In this document: positions 18,035-27,413 of the stretch, in pieces
Layout of the letters: the number at the start of each line of letters is the position of its first letter
Position numbering within the stretch: the first letter of the stretch is position 1
Assembly: GCA_005882315.1 (NCBI GenBank)
Contig: VBAR01000006.1
Location: 124,001 to 188,000, forward strand
Source: Bacteroidota bacterium
Lineage (GTDB): Bacteria; Bacteroidota; Bacteroidia; Chitinophagales; Chitinophagaceae
DNA length: 64,000 bases
Direction of reading: 5' to 3'
Program-made: the position numbers and the translations under genes
The notes under the pieces: model-generated
Database searches by the model: none
What the model was told of the DNA's origin: nothing
The model's input: only the letters and a program-made list of their open reading frames with translations

Positions 18035-18802
18035 ATGCTTAAACTTACTAAACCGCTTGCTTTTATTGACTTAGAAACAACCGGTATCAACCTCGGGTCA
18101 GACAGGATCGTTGAAATTGCGATCGTAAAAATTCTTGCTGATGGCAGCCGTAGTGTTAAACGGAAACTGATCAATCCGCAAATGCCGATCCCCAAACAAT
18201 CAAGCGATGTGCATGGTATTACCGATGATATGGTAAAAGATGCTCCGGCATTTAAAGATGTAGCACAAGAACTGAAACAGATGCTTGATGGTTGCGATAT
18301 TGGCGGCTATAACAGCAATCGTTTTGATATTCCATTATTAATGGAGGAATTTATCCGTGCAGAAGTGGAGTTTGATATGAAAGGCCGCAAGCTTGTGGAC
18401 GTGCAGAACATCTTTCATAAAATGGAACAGCGTACACTTGGTGCCGCGTATAAGTTTTACTGTAATAAAATCCTGGAAGGTGCTCATGGCGCAGAAGTAG
18501 ATGCTTCGGCTACTCATGAAATACTGGTGGCCCAGGTAGAACGTTATCCTGCGCTGGGAAATACAGTTGACTCTATTATGAAAGTGGTTGGCGAAGAAGT
18601 GATCGTGGATTTTGCACGCCGTTTTATAATGGATAACGGAATTGAAGTCTTCAATTTTGGCAAACATAAAGGCCGCCCGGTGGCAGATATTTTAAAGTCG
18701 GAACCGCAATATTACGATTGGATGCTGAAAGGCGATTTTCCACAGCACACAAAACTAAAGCTCAGGGAAATTTATACCCGGACAATGTTGAAGAAAAAAT
18801 AA
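18035..18802 (+). CDS. DnaQ-family 3'-5' exonuclease
   Basis: A DEDD-type exonuclease domain: Exo I is FIDLETTG (about residues 10-17), Exo II lies around YNSNRFDIPLL, and Exo III around HGAEVDASATHEI. I use the ATG at 18035, three codons inside a possible TTG start, because the consensus promoter and the normal N-terminus fit it. The C-terminal 60 residues (FGKHKGRPVADIL...YYDWML) form a small domain found on many Bacteroidota DnaQ-like proteins. It could be a Pol III epsilon-like proofreader or a stand-alone nuclease; no polymerase gene is nearby. Confidence 0.85.
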   Translation: MLKLTKPLAFIDLETTGINLGSDRIVEIAIVKILADGSRSVKRKLINPQMPIPKQSSDVHGITDDMVKDAPAFKDVAQELKQMLDGCDIGGYNSNRFDIPLLMEEFIRAEVEFDMKGRKLVDVQNIFHKMEQRTLGAAYKFYCNKILEGAHGAEVDASATHEILVAQVERYPALGNTVDSIMKVVGEEVIVDFARRFIMDNGIEVFNFGKHKGRPVADILKSEPQYYDWMLKGDFPQHTKLKLREIYTRTMLKKK

Positions 18803-18879
18803 CCACACCTTTGAACCTGTAGAAAAAATTAACAGGCTTACTCTTGCATTTTTTGTAAATTCGTTATTCACTTTCGATA

Positions 18880-19677
18880 GTGGAGAAAATTGTAATCATA
18901 CCCACCTATAATGAGAAGGAGAACATCAGTTCTATCCTTCATGCAGTGTTTGGATTGAACCAACAATTTCATGTATTGATTATTGATGATGGATCGCCAG
19001 ATGGCACTGCGGAAATTGTAAAAGAATTGCAACCTAAATTTTCCGGACAATTATTTTTAGAAGAAAGAAAAGGAAAGCTGGGATTGGGCACAGCTTATAT
19101 CCATGGATTTAAATGGGCTATTGAAAAGGGATACAAATATATTTTCGAAATGGATGCAGATTTTTCACATAACCCGAATGACCTGCAGCATTTATACAAT
19201 GCATGTAAAAACGATGGCGCCAGTCTCGCAATCGGCTCCCGTTATGTGAAAGGTGGTGGTGTTGTTAATTGGCCCTGGGACAGGATCGCTTTATCAAAAG
19301 GTGGTTCGATGTATACACGAATGATCACCTGGATGCCTGTAAAAGATCCAACAGCCGGTTTTGTATGTTATAAAAAAGAAACACTTGAAGCTATTAATCT
19401 TGATAAGATTGAGTTTGTAGGTTATGCTTTCCAGATTGAAATGAAATATGCCGTTTGGAAACTTGGATTTAAAATAAAAGAAGTGCCCATCATTTTCCAG
19501 GACCGCAAGTATGGAAATTCAAAGATGAACAAGGGTATCATCAAAGAAGGTGTATTGGGTGTATTGAAACTCCGCTGGAACAGTATGTTCAAAAACTATC
19601 GCAAGAGAGTAAAGAGTGACGGCTCTTTTGAAATGAATCCTGCTTCGAAGGAAGAAATGCTTTCTGAAAGCAAATAG
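18880..19677 (+). CDS. Dolichol-phosphate mannosyltransferase-like GT2 glycosyltransferase
   Basis: A polyprenol-monophosphate hexose synthase of the DPM1 type. It starts at GTG 18880, giving EKIVIIPTYNEKEN at once. Catalytic landmarks are IDDGSPDGTAEI, EMDADFSHNP (the metal-binding DxD region) and GSRYVKGGGVVNWP. DPTAGFVCYKKETL is also typical of DPM1. The 265 residues contain no clear membrane segments, so it should act at the cytoplasmic face of the membrane. Its product could feed GT-C transferases such as the TMTC-like protein at 4780, although the genes are not linked. Confidence 0.85.
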   Translation: MEKIVIIPTYNEKENISSILHAVFGLNQQFHVLIIDDGSPDGTAEIVKELQPKFSGQLFLEERKGKLGLGTAYIHGFKWAIEKGYKYIFEMDADFSHNPNDLQHLYNACKNDGASLAIGSRYVKGGGVVNWPWDRIALSKGGSMYTRMITWMPVKDPTAGFVCYKKETLEAINLDKIEFVGYAFQIEMKYAVWKLGFKIKEVPIIFQDRKYGNSKMNKGIIKEGVLGVLKLRWNSMFKNYRKRVKSDGSFEMNPASKEEMLSESK

Positions 19678-19732
19678 TTTATTGTTTTGTGGTATCATTT
19701 GCAGCCTGTAGCTTGCGGCTAGAGTTTCTTGC

Positions 19733-20638
19733 ATGAAAAAAGCTTTTCTCTATCTTCATCTTTCCGTTTTTCTCGCTGGCTTCACAGGTCCATTGGGCAG
19801 GCTTATCGATTTGAATGAAGGCATGCTTGTCTGGTACCGCTTATTATTTACTTCAGTTACTATGTGGATTGTTTTTGGGATTACAAAAAAACTGGTGAGG
19901 ATACCTAAGGCTGACATTTTAAAATTAACAGGCATTGGTTTCTTAGCGGCCTTGCATTGGGTTACATTTTATGGTTCTATTAAATATGCAAACATATCTG
20001 TAGCATTAGTTTGTTTTTCTGCGGTAGGTTTTTTTACTGCATTGGTTGAACCGATTCTTCTGAAAACAAAGTTTAACTGGATCGAAGTGTTTCTCGGTTT
20101 AATGGTGATGGCGGGCATCTATCTTATATTTCATTTTGATCCGCAATACAAGTTGGGAATACTTTTAGGTCTTATTTGCGCATTGCTTATGGCATTTGTT
20201 ATGATCTTTATCCGGCAAATGGTTCAACACATCAATCCTGAGACAGTACTTACTTACCAGATCAGCGGGGGCTTTATCAGCTTAACTATTTTGCTGCCTG
20301 TTTATTTAATGATTGTGCCAACAGGTAAGTTTTTGCCTAACCTGGAAGACATTGGCTGGTTGCTGATACTTTCATGGCTATGTTCAGTATTGGCTTTTCA
20401 GTTATCCGTTTATGCACTGAAAAGATTATCGGCCTTCACAGTTAACCTCAATTTTAATCTTGAACCAGTATATGGGATCATACTTGCTTTTGTATTTTTC
20501 AATGAGAATAAAAAGCTTAGCGATGGTTTTTATCTTGGTTTAACTTTAATTGCTTTGTCACTGGTCATTCATGTATTGATGGTATTACGGGATGAGCATA
20601 AAAAGAAAGGAGAAAATGGAATTAAGCAGTTATCATAA
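19733..20638 (+). CDS. EamA/DMT-family transporter
   Basis: An inner-membrane protein of 301 residues with about ten hydrophobic segments in two five-helix halves, the drug/metabolite-transporter layout. Typical EamA features are the early VWYRLLFTSV, ALHWVTFYGSIKYANISVAL and the C-terminal LNFNLEPVYGIILAFVFFNE. The substrate is unknown. The last 23 bases overlap the start of the following methyltransferase gene, so the two are probably co-translated. Confidence 0.85.
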   Translation: MKKAFLYLHLSVFLAGFTGPLGRLIDLNEGMLVWYRLLFTSVTMWIVFGITKKLVRIPKADILKLTGIGFLAALHWVTFYGSIKYANISVALVCFSAVGFFTALVEPILLKTKFNWIEVFLGLMVMAGIYLIFHFDPQYKLGILLGLICALLMAFVMIFIRQMVQHINPETVLTYQISGGFISLTILLPVYLMIVPTGKFLPNLEDIGWLLILSWLCSVLAFQLSVYALKRLSAFTVNLNFNLEPVYGIILAFVFFNENKKLSDGFYLGLTLIALSLVIHVLMVLRDEHKKKGENGIKQLS

Positions 20639-21470
20639 CAATATTGTTGATTATTATAATTCGACTGAGCATTCCTATAAAGATGCATGGGATCTGAATA
20701 ACAGTCTCGCTATTCATTATGGCTATTGGGATGAGAAAGTGAAAAGTTTTCCTGAGTCTTTGCTTCGGATGAATGAAGTGATGATGGAAGCTGCCGGAAT
20801 AAAATCAACAGACAAAGTATTGGATGCAGGCTGCGGTGTAGGTGGCAGCAGCATTTTTATGGCAAAAAAGATTGGATGTAGTGTCACAGGCATTTCACTA
20901 AGCGAAAAACAAATTGCGCAGGCAACTGTCAATGCTGAAAAGAAAGATATTTCTAATAAAGCCCATTTTTTAAAAATGGATTATTGCCGTACTAATTTTC
21001 CGGATGCAAGTTTTGATGTGGTTTGGGGTTGTGAAAGCATTTGCTATGCAGATGATAAAGATTTGTTCATTAAAGAGGCTTATCGTTTACTGAAACCGGG
21101 TGGCAGATTAGTGGTTGCAGATGGGCTTGTTACCGATTTTGAAAACAATGATCATCCTGTTATCCGAAATTGGTTAGATGGCTGGCAGGTAAATTATCTC
21201 GAGTCGCCGAAACGGTTTCATCAGTTCATGCAATCAGCAGGGTTCTCTGCTATCCAGTACAGGGATATTTCAAAATACACTGCTCATTCAGCAAAACGGT
21301 TATATAAATTCTATTTCCTTGCCAACCTTTACTTACTCTGGAAAACAATAACATTTTCTAACCGTGCTACAGAAATTCAAAAGAAGAATATTTCCGCCTG
21401 CAAATACCAGTACAGGGGCATGAAAAATGGCTTGTGGCAATATGGTTTGATAGTTGGCCGTAAACCCTGA
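20616..21470 (+). CDS. SAM-dependent class I methyltransferase (UbiE / tocopherol-methyltransferase-like)
   Basis: A 284-residue methyltransferase. I choose the ATG at 20616 because a good Shine-Dalgarno-like AAAGGAG stands just before it. SAM motif I is VLDAGCGVGGSSIFMA (about 60-75), motif post-I is GISLSEKQIAQA, and motif II is FDVVWGCESICY. LLKPGGRLVVADG follows. The pattern resembles tocopherol/sarcosine-type small-molecule methyltransferases. The C-terminal part (LYKFYFLANLYLLWKTITF) is hydrophobic and may touch the membrane. The acceptor is unknown. Confidence 0.8.
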   Translation: MELSSYHNNIVDYYNSTEHSYKDAWDLNNSLAIHYGYWDEKVKSFPESLLRMNEVMMEAAGIKSTDKVLDAGCGVGGSSIFMAKKIGCSVTGISLSEKQIAQATVNAEKKDISNKAHFLKMDYCRTNFPDASFDVVWGCESICYADDKDLFIKEAYRLLKPGGRLVVADGLVTDFENNDHPVIRNWLDGWQVNYLESPKRFHQFMQSAGFSAIQYRDISKYTAHSAKRLYKFYFLANLYLLWKTITFSNRATEIQKKNISACKYQYRGMKNGLWQYGLIVGRKP

Positions 21471-21519
21471 CCGGTTTTATCATTATTCCTTTAACTTAGG
21501 CGCTTTAAAAACAATACAC

Positions 21520-24474
21520 ATGAGGAAAGCATTCATCTTAGCTTTTTTACTTTTTACTTTCGAATTTTTACAGGCTCAAAAGAAGCCACTTGACCACACA
21601 GTTTATGATAGCTGGCAAAGCATCGGTGAAAGAATGATCAGTAACGATGGCAAATGGGTAGTATACACTATCAACGTACAGGAAGGTGATAATGAACTGG
21701 TGATTCAGTCAACGGATACAATTGAAAATAAAAGAATTTTTCCCCGTGGTTATAATGCGGTGATAACTGAAGACAACAGGTTTGCTGTTTTTAAAATAAA
21801 GCCTTTCTTCAAAGACACAAGAGATGCAAGAATAAAAAAGAAAAGACCTGACGATATGCCAAAGGATTCTTTTGCAATTGTAGAATTGGGATCTTACAAA
21901 ACAATCAAACTACCAAGAGTAAAAACTTTTAAAACACCAAAAGAAGGTGAAGGCTGGATCGCTTATCACCAGGATAAAACAGTTGATTCGGTAAGAACAA
22001 GAACTACAGCTCCTGCAAATAATGATAAAAAAGTTATTGATAGTTTAAAGAAGAAGATTGACTCATTAGTACAACTGGTAAATCAGCCACCGCCAGCCCC
22101 TTCAAAAAAGAAAAAAAATAAGGACAATGAAGAAATTGAAGATATGCAGTATGCTACAGGTAACGACGCCGATGGCGACGAAACTCCCGGTGCTGCTGCC
22201 GATGCAGGAACAGACCTGGTACTAAGAAAAACAGATAATGGCAGTGAAAAGATTTTTAAAAATGTAGTTGAATATTTTTTTGATGAAAAAGGTCATAAGC
22301 TTTTAGTTAGAACTGCAAAGAATCCAAGAGATTCGTTGAGTAAGCCGCTGGTATTTCTGCATAATCTCCGCATCGGTGTTACTGACACACTTAGCCGCGG
22401 CGGAAATGATTTTAAAAATTTTGCTTTCAGTGAAGATGGTTCACAGGTAGCTTATGTAGCTGAACGTGACAGTAGCGCTAAAGCCTTGCAGAAATATTAT
22501 AAACTTTGGTATTTTAAAGAGGGAATGGATAGCGCCAAATTACTGGTAGATAAAAATACTGTTGGGATGAAGATCGGAATGACGGTAAGTGAATTTGGAA
22601 ATCTTTCATTCAGCAAGTCTGGTAAGCGTTTATTCTTTGGGGTGACACCTATACAACCACCGAGAGATACAACCTTAGTTGATTTTGAAACTGCGAAGCT
22701 CGATATCTGGAACTATAAAGATGATTACCTGCAAACTGTTCAGTTGAATCGCTTACAGATCGATTCACGACAAAGCTTCCTTACTGTTTATCATTTTGAA
22801 AATGGTACACTGAAGCAACTGGCTTCAAAAGAACTTCCGAATGTGATACAAACAAATGAAGGTGATGGAGAAACATTTGTGGGTGTTACAGATTTCGGCA
22901 GAAGAATAGAAGGCCAGTGGACTGGAAATACTGTAGATGATATTTATGCCATAAACCCAGTAACAGGCGAAAAGAAATTAGTGAAAGAAAAATTGAAAGG
23001 ACAGGTTTATCCATCTTCAACCGGGAAATATATTATGTGGTATGACCGTCCTGCAAAAAGCTATTTTGTATGGGATGGAATAACAACCAAAAATATTACT
23101 GCTAAAATAAAAGTTCCCTTGTGGGATGAAGAGTTTGATACACCTGATGACCCGACTCCTTATGGCGTGATGCGTTGGATAGAAGGAGACAGTGTTGTTT
23201 TTATATATGACAGGTATGATGTATGGAAAGTAAATGTGGATGGAAGTGGGGCGAAACTGTTTACCTTAAATGGTAGAAAGGATAAACGTTCATACAGGTA
23301 TGTGCAAACCAACCCCGATGAAAGAGCATTGAAACCTGATTCAAGAATTCTATATAGGGTAACTGATAATATTGGCAAAGGTTCCGGTTTGCAATATGTT
23401 GATTATAAAAACCCGGGTACAATAAGAATATTTGCCAAACCCGGCATATTTACAACTGGGTTTCCTGCAAAAGCGAAATCTGTTGACAAGTTATTTTATA
23501 CAAAAGAAAGCTATGCAGCTTCACCGGATGTGTATGTTAGTTCAGGCATGAATGATGCCTCAGATATTAAGCTTTCTTCAACAAATCCTCAACAAAAAGA
23601 TTACAATTGGGGAACAGCAGAACTTTTTACATGGAAAGCTTATACAGGTAAAATGAATCAAGGTGTTTTATACAAACCTGAAAATTTTGATCCAAAGAAA
23701 AAATACCCGATGATTTGTTATTTTTATGAAACGCATACGGATCAATTACATTCCTATATTCCGCCATCACCAACACCGAGTAGGTTAAATATCTCATTTT
23801 TTGTAAGTCGAGGTTATATTGTATTCTCTCCGGATATTCATTATGGTACTGGTCACCCTGCTAAAGATTGTTATAATCATGTGGTAAGCGGAGCAAGAGC
23901 TTTGGTAAAAGCAGGATTTGTTGATAGTACAAGAATCGGCATACAAGGACAAAGCTGGGGTGGTATACAAGTGGCGCAGTTGGTTACGATGACCAAACTC
24001 TTTAAAGCAGCATGGGCTGGGGCACCGGTTGCAAACATGACAAGTGCTTATGGTGGTATTCGTTGGGAAAGTGGTGTAACACGTCAGTTTCAATATGAGA
24101 AATCACAAAGCAGGATCGGTGCAACATTATGGGAGAAGCCAAATTTATATATAGAAAATTCACCGTTGTTTCATTTACCAAAAGTAACGACACCGATGGT
24201 GATAATGTCTAACGATGCTGATGGCGCAGTACCCTGGTACCAGGGAATAGAAATGTTTACTGCTATGCGTAGGTTAGGTAAACAGGTTTGGATGCTAACT
24301 TATAATGGAGAAGCACATAACCTCGTTGAAAGAAGAAACCGCAAAGACATACAAATAAGAGAACAACAATTCTTCGATTGGTTATTGAAAGGGGAGAAGC
24401 CAGCTAAATGGATAACAGAAGGAGTGCCTGCGGTTAAAAAGGGAAAGGAGTGGGGACTTGAATTAGTAGATTAG
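21520..24474 (+). CDS. Secreted prolyl-oligopeptidase family serine peptidase (S9)
   Basis: I place the start at ATG 21520, which opens a signal peptide (MRKAFILAFLLFTFEFLQAQ). The 984-residue protein has an N-terminal beta-propeller-like region of repeated strand blades (about 40-640) and a C-terminal alpha/beta-hydrolase domain. The nucleophile is in GQSWGG (S812), the acid in NDADGAVPW (about D899-D901) and the histidine in GEAHN (H933). A charged, low-complexity Lys/Asp/Ala insert at about 170-230 is unusual. It probably degrades peptides in the periplasm or outside. Confidence 0.88.
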   Translation: MRKAFILAFLLFTFEFLQAQKKPLDHTVYDSWQSIGERMISNDGKWVVYTINVQEGDNELVIQSTDTIENKRIFPRGYNAVITEDNRFAVFKIKPFFKDTRDARIKKKRPDDMPKDSFAIVELGSYKTIKLPRVKTFKTPKEGEGWIAYHQDKTVDSVRTRTTAPANNDKKVIDSLKKKIDSLVQLVNQPPPAPSKKKKNKDNEEIEDMQYATGNDADGDETPGAAADAGTDLVLRKTDNGSEKIFKNVVEYFFDEKGHKLLVRTAKNPRDSLSKPLVFLHNLRIGVTDTLSRGGNDFKNFAFSEDGSQVAYVAERDSSAKALQKYYKLWYFKEGMDSAKLLVDKNTVGMKIGMTVSEFGNLSFSKSGKRLFFGVTPIQPPRDTTLVDFETAKLDIWNYKDDYLQTVQLNRLQIDSRQSFLTVYHFENGTLKQLASKELPNVIQTNEGDGETFVGVTDFGRRIEGQWTGNTVDDIYAINPVTGEKKLVKEKLKGQVYPSSTGKYIMWYDRPAKSYFVWDGITTKNITAKIKVPLWDEEFDTPDDPTPYGVMRWIEGDSVVFIYDRYDVWKVNVDGSGAKLFTLNGRKDKRSYRYVQTNPDERALKPDSRILYRVTDNIGKGSGLQYVDYKNPGTIRIFAKPGIFTTGFPAKAKSVDKLFYTKESYAASPDVYVSSGMNDASDIKLSSTNPQQKDYNWGTAELFTWKAYTGKMNQGVLYKPENFDPKKKYPMICYFYETHTDQLHSYIPPSPTPSRLNISFFVSRGYIVFSPDIHYGTGHPAKDCYNHVVSGARALVKAGFVDSTRIGIQGQSWGGIQVAQLVTMTKLFKAAWAGAPVANMTSAYGGIRWESGVTRQFQYEKSQSRIGATLWEKPNLYIENSPLFHLPKVTTPMVIMSNDADGAVPWYQGIEMFTAMRRLGKQVWMLTYNGEAHNLVERRNRKDIQIREQQFFDWLLKGEKPAKWITEGVPAVKKGKEWGLELVD

Positions 24475-24476
24475 CA

Positions 24477-24568
24477 AATGTGCGGATGAACTTTGCAATT
24501 AATTAAAGAATTTTGATTGCGTGTAGTTTTATAATTCGCAAATCTGCACATTGATTAATCCGCACATT
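24477..24568. repeat. 92-bp inverted-repeat element filling the gap between convergent genes
   Basis: The 11-base arms AATGTGCGGAT (24477-24487) and ATCCGCACATT (24558-24568) are perfect complements. Inside them TTTGCAATT and AATTCGCAAA continue the pairing with one mismatch. A second GCACATT at about 24546-24552 duplicates the right arm. The element begins three bases after the peptidase stop and overlaps the stop of the minus-strand gene. It may act as a bidirectional terminator or be a small interspersed repeat. Confidence 0.65.
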
Positions 24569-25283
24569 AAGCCGCTTGTATTGTAATGTATTTTACCAAA
24601 CTTCTTTTTGCGATCGGCAGTAGTGTTTCATCAACAGGAAAATTTAAATTAGCTTCAATAGAATAAACAGCCGGGTTGGGTAACTCCACCCGGTTTTTTA
24701 TTAATTCTGATTTTATCGATTCATAGGTGTTTACAAAACTGCGCTGCCATTCATCAACGTAAATTGTTCTTATACTGCGATATTTTTCATCATGTTTATC
24801 AAAAATGGAAATACGGTATTGATAAACCTTGGTTGACTTACTGCTATTGCCGAGAAAGAAATACCCTTCGGTATTTTCCAGGGGCATGATACCGACAGGA
24901 GTAATAATAAGTTTGTTTTCTACAAACTCATAGATCTCTGTCCCACTGCTGATCGTTGTTTTTATTCTTTCGGCTGAGTAATTGATAATTTCTTCCAGTT
25001 CCTGCATTAGTTCGTCATCGGCAATCATCTGCTCGTAAAGCAACTGCAATTTTTCCAACTGCATGCCGGTTAGCTTTTTAGGAAAATGTTCTTGCAGAAA
25101 TTTTTTATTCTCCCGGAAAGCGGCGATGTTATTGTAATGAAAGATCACATCTGCCAGTTGGGGGTAGAGTTTATTTTCGTTGAAGTATTTGTTCACCTCT
25201 TTCAGGTAGGCGAGCAGGGTATATTTCTTCAATTCAAAATCAATATAGCCTTCAGCAAACCAGGTTTCAGATAATGTTTTCAT
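24567..25283 (-). CDS. Conserved-looking hypothetical protein, cytoplasmic
   Basis: A 238-residue protein with no signal peptide or membrane segment. The N-terminal half is helical and charged (KEVNKYFNENKLYPQL, LQLLYEQMIADDELMQELEEII). The C-terminal half looks beta-rich (YFFLGNSSKSTKVYQYRISIF, IRTIYVDEW, YSIEANLNFPVD). I do not recognise a family. The ORF is long, intact and has normal codon use, so a real gene is likely. It is convergent with the S9 peptidase and divergent from the histidine phosphatase gene, so neighbours give no clue to its role. Confidence 0.6.
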   Translation of the reverse strand: MKTLSETWFAEGYIDFELKKYTLLAYLKEVNKYFNENKLYPQLADVIFHYNNIAAFRENKKFLQEHFPKKLTGMQLEKLQLLYEQMIADDELMQELEEIINYSAERIKTTISSGTEIYEFVENKLIITPVGIMPLENTEGYFFLGNSSKSTKVYQYRISIFDKHDEKYRSIRTIYVDEWQRSFVNTYESIKSELIKNRVELPNPAVYSIEANLNFPVDETLLPIAKRSLVKYITIQAA

Positions 25284-25373
25284 GGTGACGCTGGGTTTAG
25301 TATTTATAAATTTACAAAAAGACGGCTGAAATTGAAACGAAGTTTATCTTCACTATGTTAAAAACTAATAAAT

Positions 25374-25856
25374 ATGCGGTTAATCCTTGTAGTATTTTCT
25401 TCATTCTTTCTCTTTTCATGTTCTCAAACATTTTATGTGGTTCGCCATGCTGAAAAAGCTGCACAGGCAGCCAATATGAGCAGTGATGTACCATTATCTA
25501 CGGTGGGTAAACAAAGAGCTGAAAGACTTGGAGGCCTTTTGCATACTAAAAAGATCGGGTTGATCTATTCCACCAATACTATCCGAACAAGAGCCACAGC
25601 AGAGCCGACAGCAAATCATTTCTTATTATCAATAAATACTTATGGGCCTAAACCGGATTCTGCTTTTATCAAATTACTTAAGTCTCAAAAGAAAAATACA
25701 TTGGTTGTAGGGCATAGTAACACAGTGGATGATATTGTAAATATGCTTTGCGGAGAAACCAAAGTTGCCGGCGATCTTGATGAAACTATCTATGATAATT
25801 TGTATGTAATAAAAAGAAAAGGCAAGAAATTTATTTTCCGAAACGACAAGTTTTGA
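25374..25856 (+). CDS. Histidine phosphatase family lipoprotein (SixA/phosphoglycerate-mutase-like)
   Basis: A 160-residue exported protein. The signal MRLILVVFSSFFLFSC ends in a lipobox with Cys16. The mature domain begins with VVRHAEKA, the RHG-type catalytic motif whose histidine is phosphorylated. VVGHSNTVDD near residue 120 supplies the second catalytic histidine, and IYSTNTIRTRATAEPTA is the typical arginine loop. The size and single domain resemble SixA more than phosphoglycerate mutase, but a periplasmic lipidated form points to a different substrate, which is unknown. Confidence 0.8.
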   Translation: MRLILVVFSSFFLFSCSQTFYVVRHAEKAAQAANMSSDVPLSTVGKQRAERLGGLLHTKKIGLIYSTNTIRTRATAEPTANHFLLSINTYGPKPDSAFIKLLKSQKKNTLVVGHSNTVDDIVNMLCGETKVAGDLDETIYDNLYVIKRKGKKFIFRNDKF

Positions 25857-25919
25857 TCAGACGCAGAAAAATGAATAATGTATTTCAGTTTGTCTTATCT
25901 TTTGCAAAATTTTTTAACG

Positions 25920-27353
25920 ATGAGCAACCCATTTGATAAATCAAGAAGAAAGTTTTTAAGAAATTCCGTTGTACTCGGAAGCAGTTTTTTTATTGTTCCC
26001 CGTCATGTGCTGGGAAAAGGTTTTGTTGCACCCAGCGATAAACTTCGCATCGCTGGTATTGGTGTAGGTGGAAAAGGAGCCAGCGACCTGGCTGAATTTG
26101 CAAAAAGTCCCAATGTAAGTATTGTAGCGCTTTGTGATGTGGATGACAGGCAGGCTGTAAAATCAAGAGAGAAATTTACACAGGCAAAATATTACAAAGA
26201 CTTCAGGGAAATGCTGGATAAGGAGAAGAATAATATAGATGCCTGCAGTATTTCAACACCCGATCATACACATGCTGTAGCAACAATTGCTGCTATGCAA
26301 CTCGGCAAACATGTTTACACTCAGAAACCCCTTACACATGATATTTATGAAGCGAGAATGCTGACAGAAGCAGCTAAGAAATACAAAGTGGTTACACAAA
26401 TGGGTAACCAGGGCGGCAGTGGTGATGGCGTACGCAAAGCAAAAGAAATTGTGGATGCGGGAATGATCGGGCAGGTAACTGAAGCACAGGCATGGACCAA
26501 CAGACCTGTATGGCCGCAAGGTATTGCTACTCCAAAAGGTCAATTCGATATTCCTAAAGAACTTGATTGGAATTTATGGTTGAGTACTGCGAAGATGATG
26601 GATTATAACCCCGCTTATTTGCCATTTAACTGGCGTGGCTGGTGGGCATTTGGTACAGGTGCGTTGGGCGACATGGCTTGTCATATAATGGACCCCATTT
26701 ATCGCATACTTCCAATTTTATATCCAGAGTCTGTTGAATGCAGCATCAGTAATGTATGGAAAGACATGTGGGCTGAAGGTAACTTCGTAGATAGCTGCCC
26801 GCCTTCTTCTATCATTCATTTGGTTTATCCTACTAATGATGGTAAACGTAAAATAAAAGTAAGCTGGCATGATGGTGGCCTGTTGCCTGAAAGACCGGAT
26901 GAGTTATTGCCCGGAGAAGAATTTGGCAATTGGGATGGCGGTGTTTTATTAATTGGTACCAAAGGAAAATTGCTGATGGATTGCTATGGTGAAAATCCAC
27001 GGTTATTGCCAACCAAATTGATGACGGAGAAAAAAATGCCAGCCGAGAAAATTAAAAGAGTTCCTGAAGGACATTACCTACAATGGGTGAATGCATGTAT
27101 TGCTGGATATGGAAAAGCTGAAACAAGTTCACCGTTTGAATATGCAGGACCATTTACAGAAAGTATTTTGATCGGTAACCTCGCTATACGCAGTTGGATG
27201 ATGCTTAATCCGAATTTGAAAGGATGGGGGGATAAATATTTAGGCCGTAAAAAATTATTGTGGGATGCAAAAAATATGAAGATCACAAACTTTGATGAAG
27301 CCAACCAATATGTGAAGCGAGATTATAGAGAGGGGTGGAGTTTGGGAGTATAA
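25920..27353 (+). CDS. Tat-exported Gfo/Idh/MocA family oxidoreductase
   Basis: I choose the ATG at 25920, because the protein then begins with a Tat signal (SRRKFLRNS near residues 7-15, followed by VVLGSSFFIVP). The Rossmann domain has IAGIGVGGKGASDL (about 43-56) and CDVDDR. STPDHTHAVATIAAM and KHVYTQKPLTH form the usual sugar-dehydrogenase core. The length is 477 residues. Such exported Gfo/Idh/MocA proteins are common in Bacteroidota and act on sugars or glycosides in the periplasm; the substrate is unknown. A strong terminator follows. Confidence 0.85.
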   Translation: MSNPFDKSRRKFLRNSVVLGSSFFIVPRHVLGKGFVAPSDKLRIAGIGVGGKGASDLAEFAKSPNVSIVALCDVDDRQAVKSREKFTQAKYYKDFREMLDKEKNNIDACSISTPDHTHAVATIAAMQLGKHVYTQKPLTHDIYEARMLTEAAKKYKVVTQMGNQGGSGDGVRKAKEIVDAGMIGQVTEAQAWTNRPVWPQGIATPKGQFDIPKELDWNLWLSTAKMMDYNPAYLPFNWRGWWAFGTGALGDMACHIMDPIYRILPILYPESVECSISNVWKDMWAEGNFVDSCPPSSIIHLVYPTNDGKRKIKVSWHDGGLLPERPDELLPGEEFGNWDGGVLLIGTKGKLLMDCYGENPRLLPTKLMTEKKMPAEKIKRVPEGHYLQWVNACIAGYGKAETSSPFEYAGPFTESILIGNLAIRSWMMLNPNLKGWGDKYLGRKKLLWDAKNMKITNFDEANQYVKRDYREGWSLGV

Positions 27354-27361
27354 GAAATTTG

Positions 27362-27390
27362 AAAGCCATACTTCAAGTATGGCTTTTTTA
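27362..27390 (+). terminator. Terminator after the Tat-exported oxidoreductase
   Basis: A 10-bp perfect stem AAAGCCATAC / GTATGGCTTT with loop TTCAA runs into six T residues. It could also end the converging minus-strand gene. Confidence 0.85.
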
Positions 27391-27413
27391 TTGCTGAAAT
27401 CTCTTTTAATTTT

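Noticed and set aside
19702-19722. AGCC...GGCT inverted repeat before the DMT transporter
   Set aside because: Only four-base arms with a ten-base loop; too weak to call a regulatory element or repeat.
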